Source of the DNA: Trinickia violacea
GTDB taxonomy: Bacteria > Pseudomonadota > Gammaproteobacteria > Burkholderiales > Burkholderiaceae
Length of the DNA: 64,000 nt
Reading direction: 5' to 3'
Assembly: GCF_005280735.1 (NCBI RefSeq)
Contig: NZ_CP040078.1
Location: 1-64,000 of the forward strand
Each line of letters opens with the position of its first letter. Position 1 is the first letter of the stretch. Below are positions 63,821 through 64,000 of this stretch, in pieces. The position numbers and the translations under genes were made by a program. The notes below the pieces were generated by a model. The model searched no databases, was not told where the DNA came from, and saw nothing but the letters and a program-made list of their open reading frames with translations.

Positions 63821-63997
63821 TCACCCCCATACGCGCTCGATCACCGTCCGCGCAAGCGGTATCAAATGCTCTCCCCCCAGCATCCCGAACAGGCCGACGA
63901 GTGCGATTGTCGGCGGCGCCGGGGATTTCACATCGAACACACTGTAAATCACGCCGACCAGCAAACCGAGCGCCAGCGAGACTAGGTAAGGTTTCAT
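63821..63997 (-). CDS. XapX-domain small membrane protein
   Basis: 58 residues from ATG 63997. MKPYLVSLALGLLVGVIYSV, then VKSPAPPTIALVGLFGML and GGEHLIPLARTVIE match the short XapX family: two helices, a conserved SPAPP segment and a following glycine-rich turn. Function unknown. The start lies three bases from the window edge, so its upstream context cannot be read. Confidence 0.8.
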   Translation of the reverse strand: MKPYLVSLALGLLVGVIYSVFDVKSPAPPTIALVGLFGMLGGEHLIPLARTVIERVWG

Positions 63998-64000
63998 CGA

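Overview
The window looks like a piece of a high-GC betaproteobacterial genome of the Burkholderia/Paraburkholderia type. This is an inference from codon use, the density of LysR and MFS genes, a beta-ketoadipate gene block and protein flavour; no marker gene such as rRNA is present. No tRNA, rRNA, CRISPR array or phage module was seen.

Left part (1-17 kb) is a mosaic with a scarred backbone. It holds a lipoprotein, a truncated IS1182-type transposase, two orphan hypothetical genes, a cupin thiol dioxygenase, one intact IS30 element (3656-4884), an orphan PAS sensor kinase flanked by two copies of an imperfect ~75 bp repeat, a 23-residue IS110 transposase remnant, a heptosyltransferase, a LysR/Old Yellow Enzyme/MFS block, a fliG fragment, an intact chemoreceptor with a chemoreceptor N-terminal fragment behind it, and an AT-richer secreted amidase. 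A second IS1182-type end lies at 15345.

17-26.8 kb is a coherent catabolic locus read on the minus strand: pyruvate kinase, tartronate semialdehyde reductase, a D-2-hydroxyacid (glyoxylate/hydroxypyruvate) reductase, a GlcG/HbpS protein, a KdgT-type permease, an MhpD-like FAH-family enzyme, an MFS sugar-acid transporter and an alanine/serine-glyoxylate aminotransferase. It is headed by a divergent GntR regulator. A 16 bp perfect palindrome before the aminotransferase recurs, with one change in the core, over the regulator's start codon. Together the enzymes connect glyoxylate, hydroxypyruvate, tartronate semialdehyde and pyruvate, but the substrate is not evident, so this is my main candidate for an undescribed pathway.

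26.8-41 kb carries mixed genes: a methyltransferase pseudogene, drug-type and other MFS transporters, a YaiI-family protein, a hemerythrin, a WrbA-like flavodoxin, a lipoprotein, DUF1810, two LysR genes, a secreted beta-propeller protein, a lytic transglycosylase with a small partner, and a LysE exporter. 41.3-45 kb is a tight CoA-transferase / HMG-CoA-lyase / MFS unit. 45-49.6 kb holds a MocR regulator divergent from an omega-amino acid transaminase, then an MFS symporter. 50-56.6 kb holds pobA and pcaIJ-pcaBDC (4-hydroxybenzoate and protocatechuate catabolism) with IclR-type boxes, and no pcaF or pcaGH in view. 56.7-64 kb has folE, a serine acetyltransferase, small conserved proteins, an SDR, a three-gene GtrB/GtrA/GT-C glycan-modification operon, and a 58-residue XapX-type protein at the very end.
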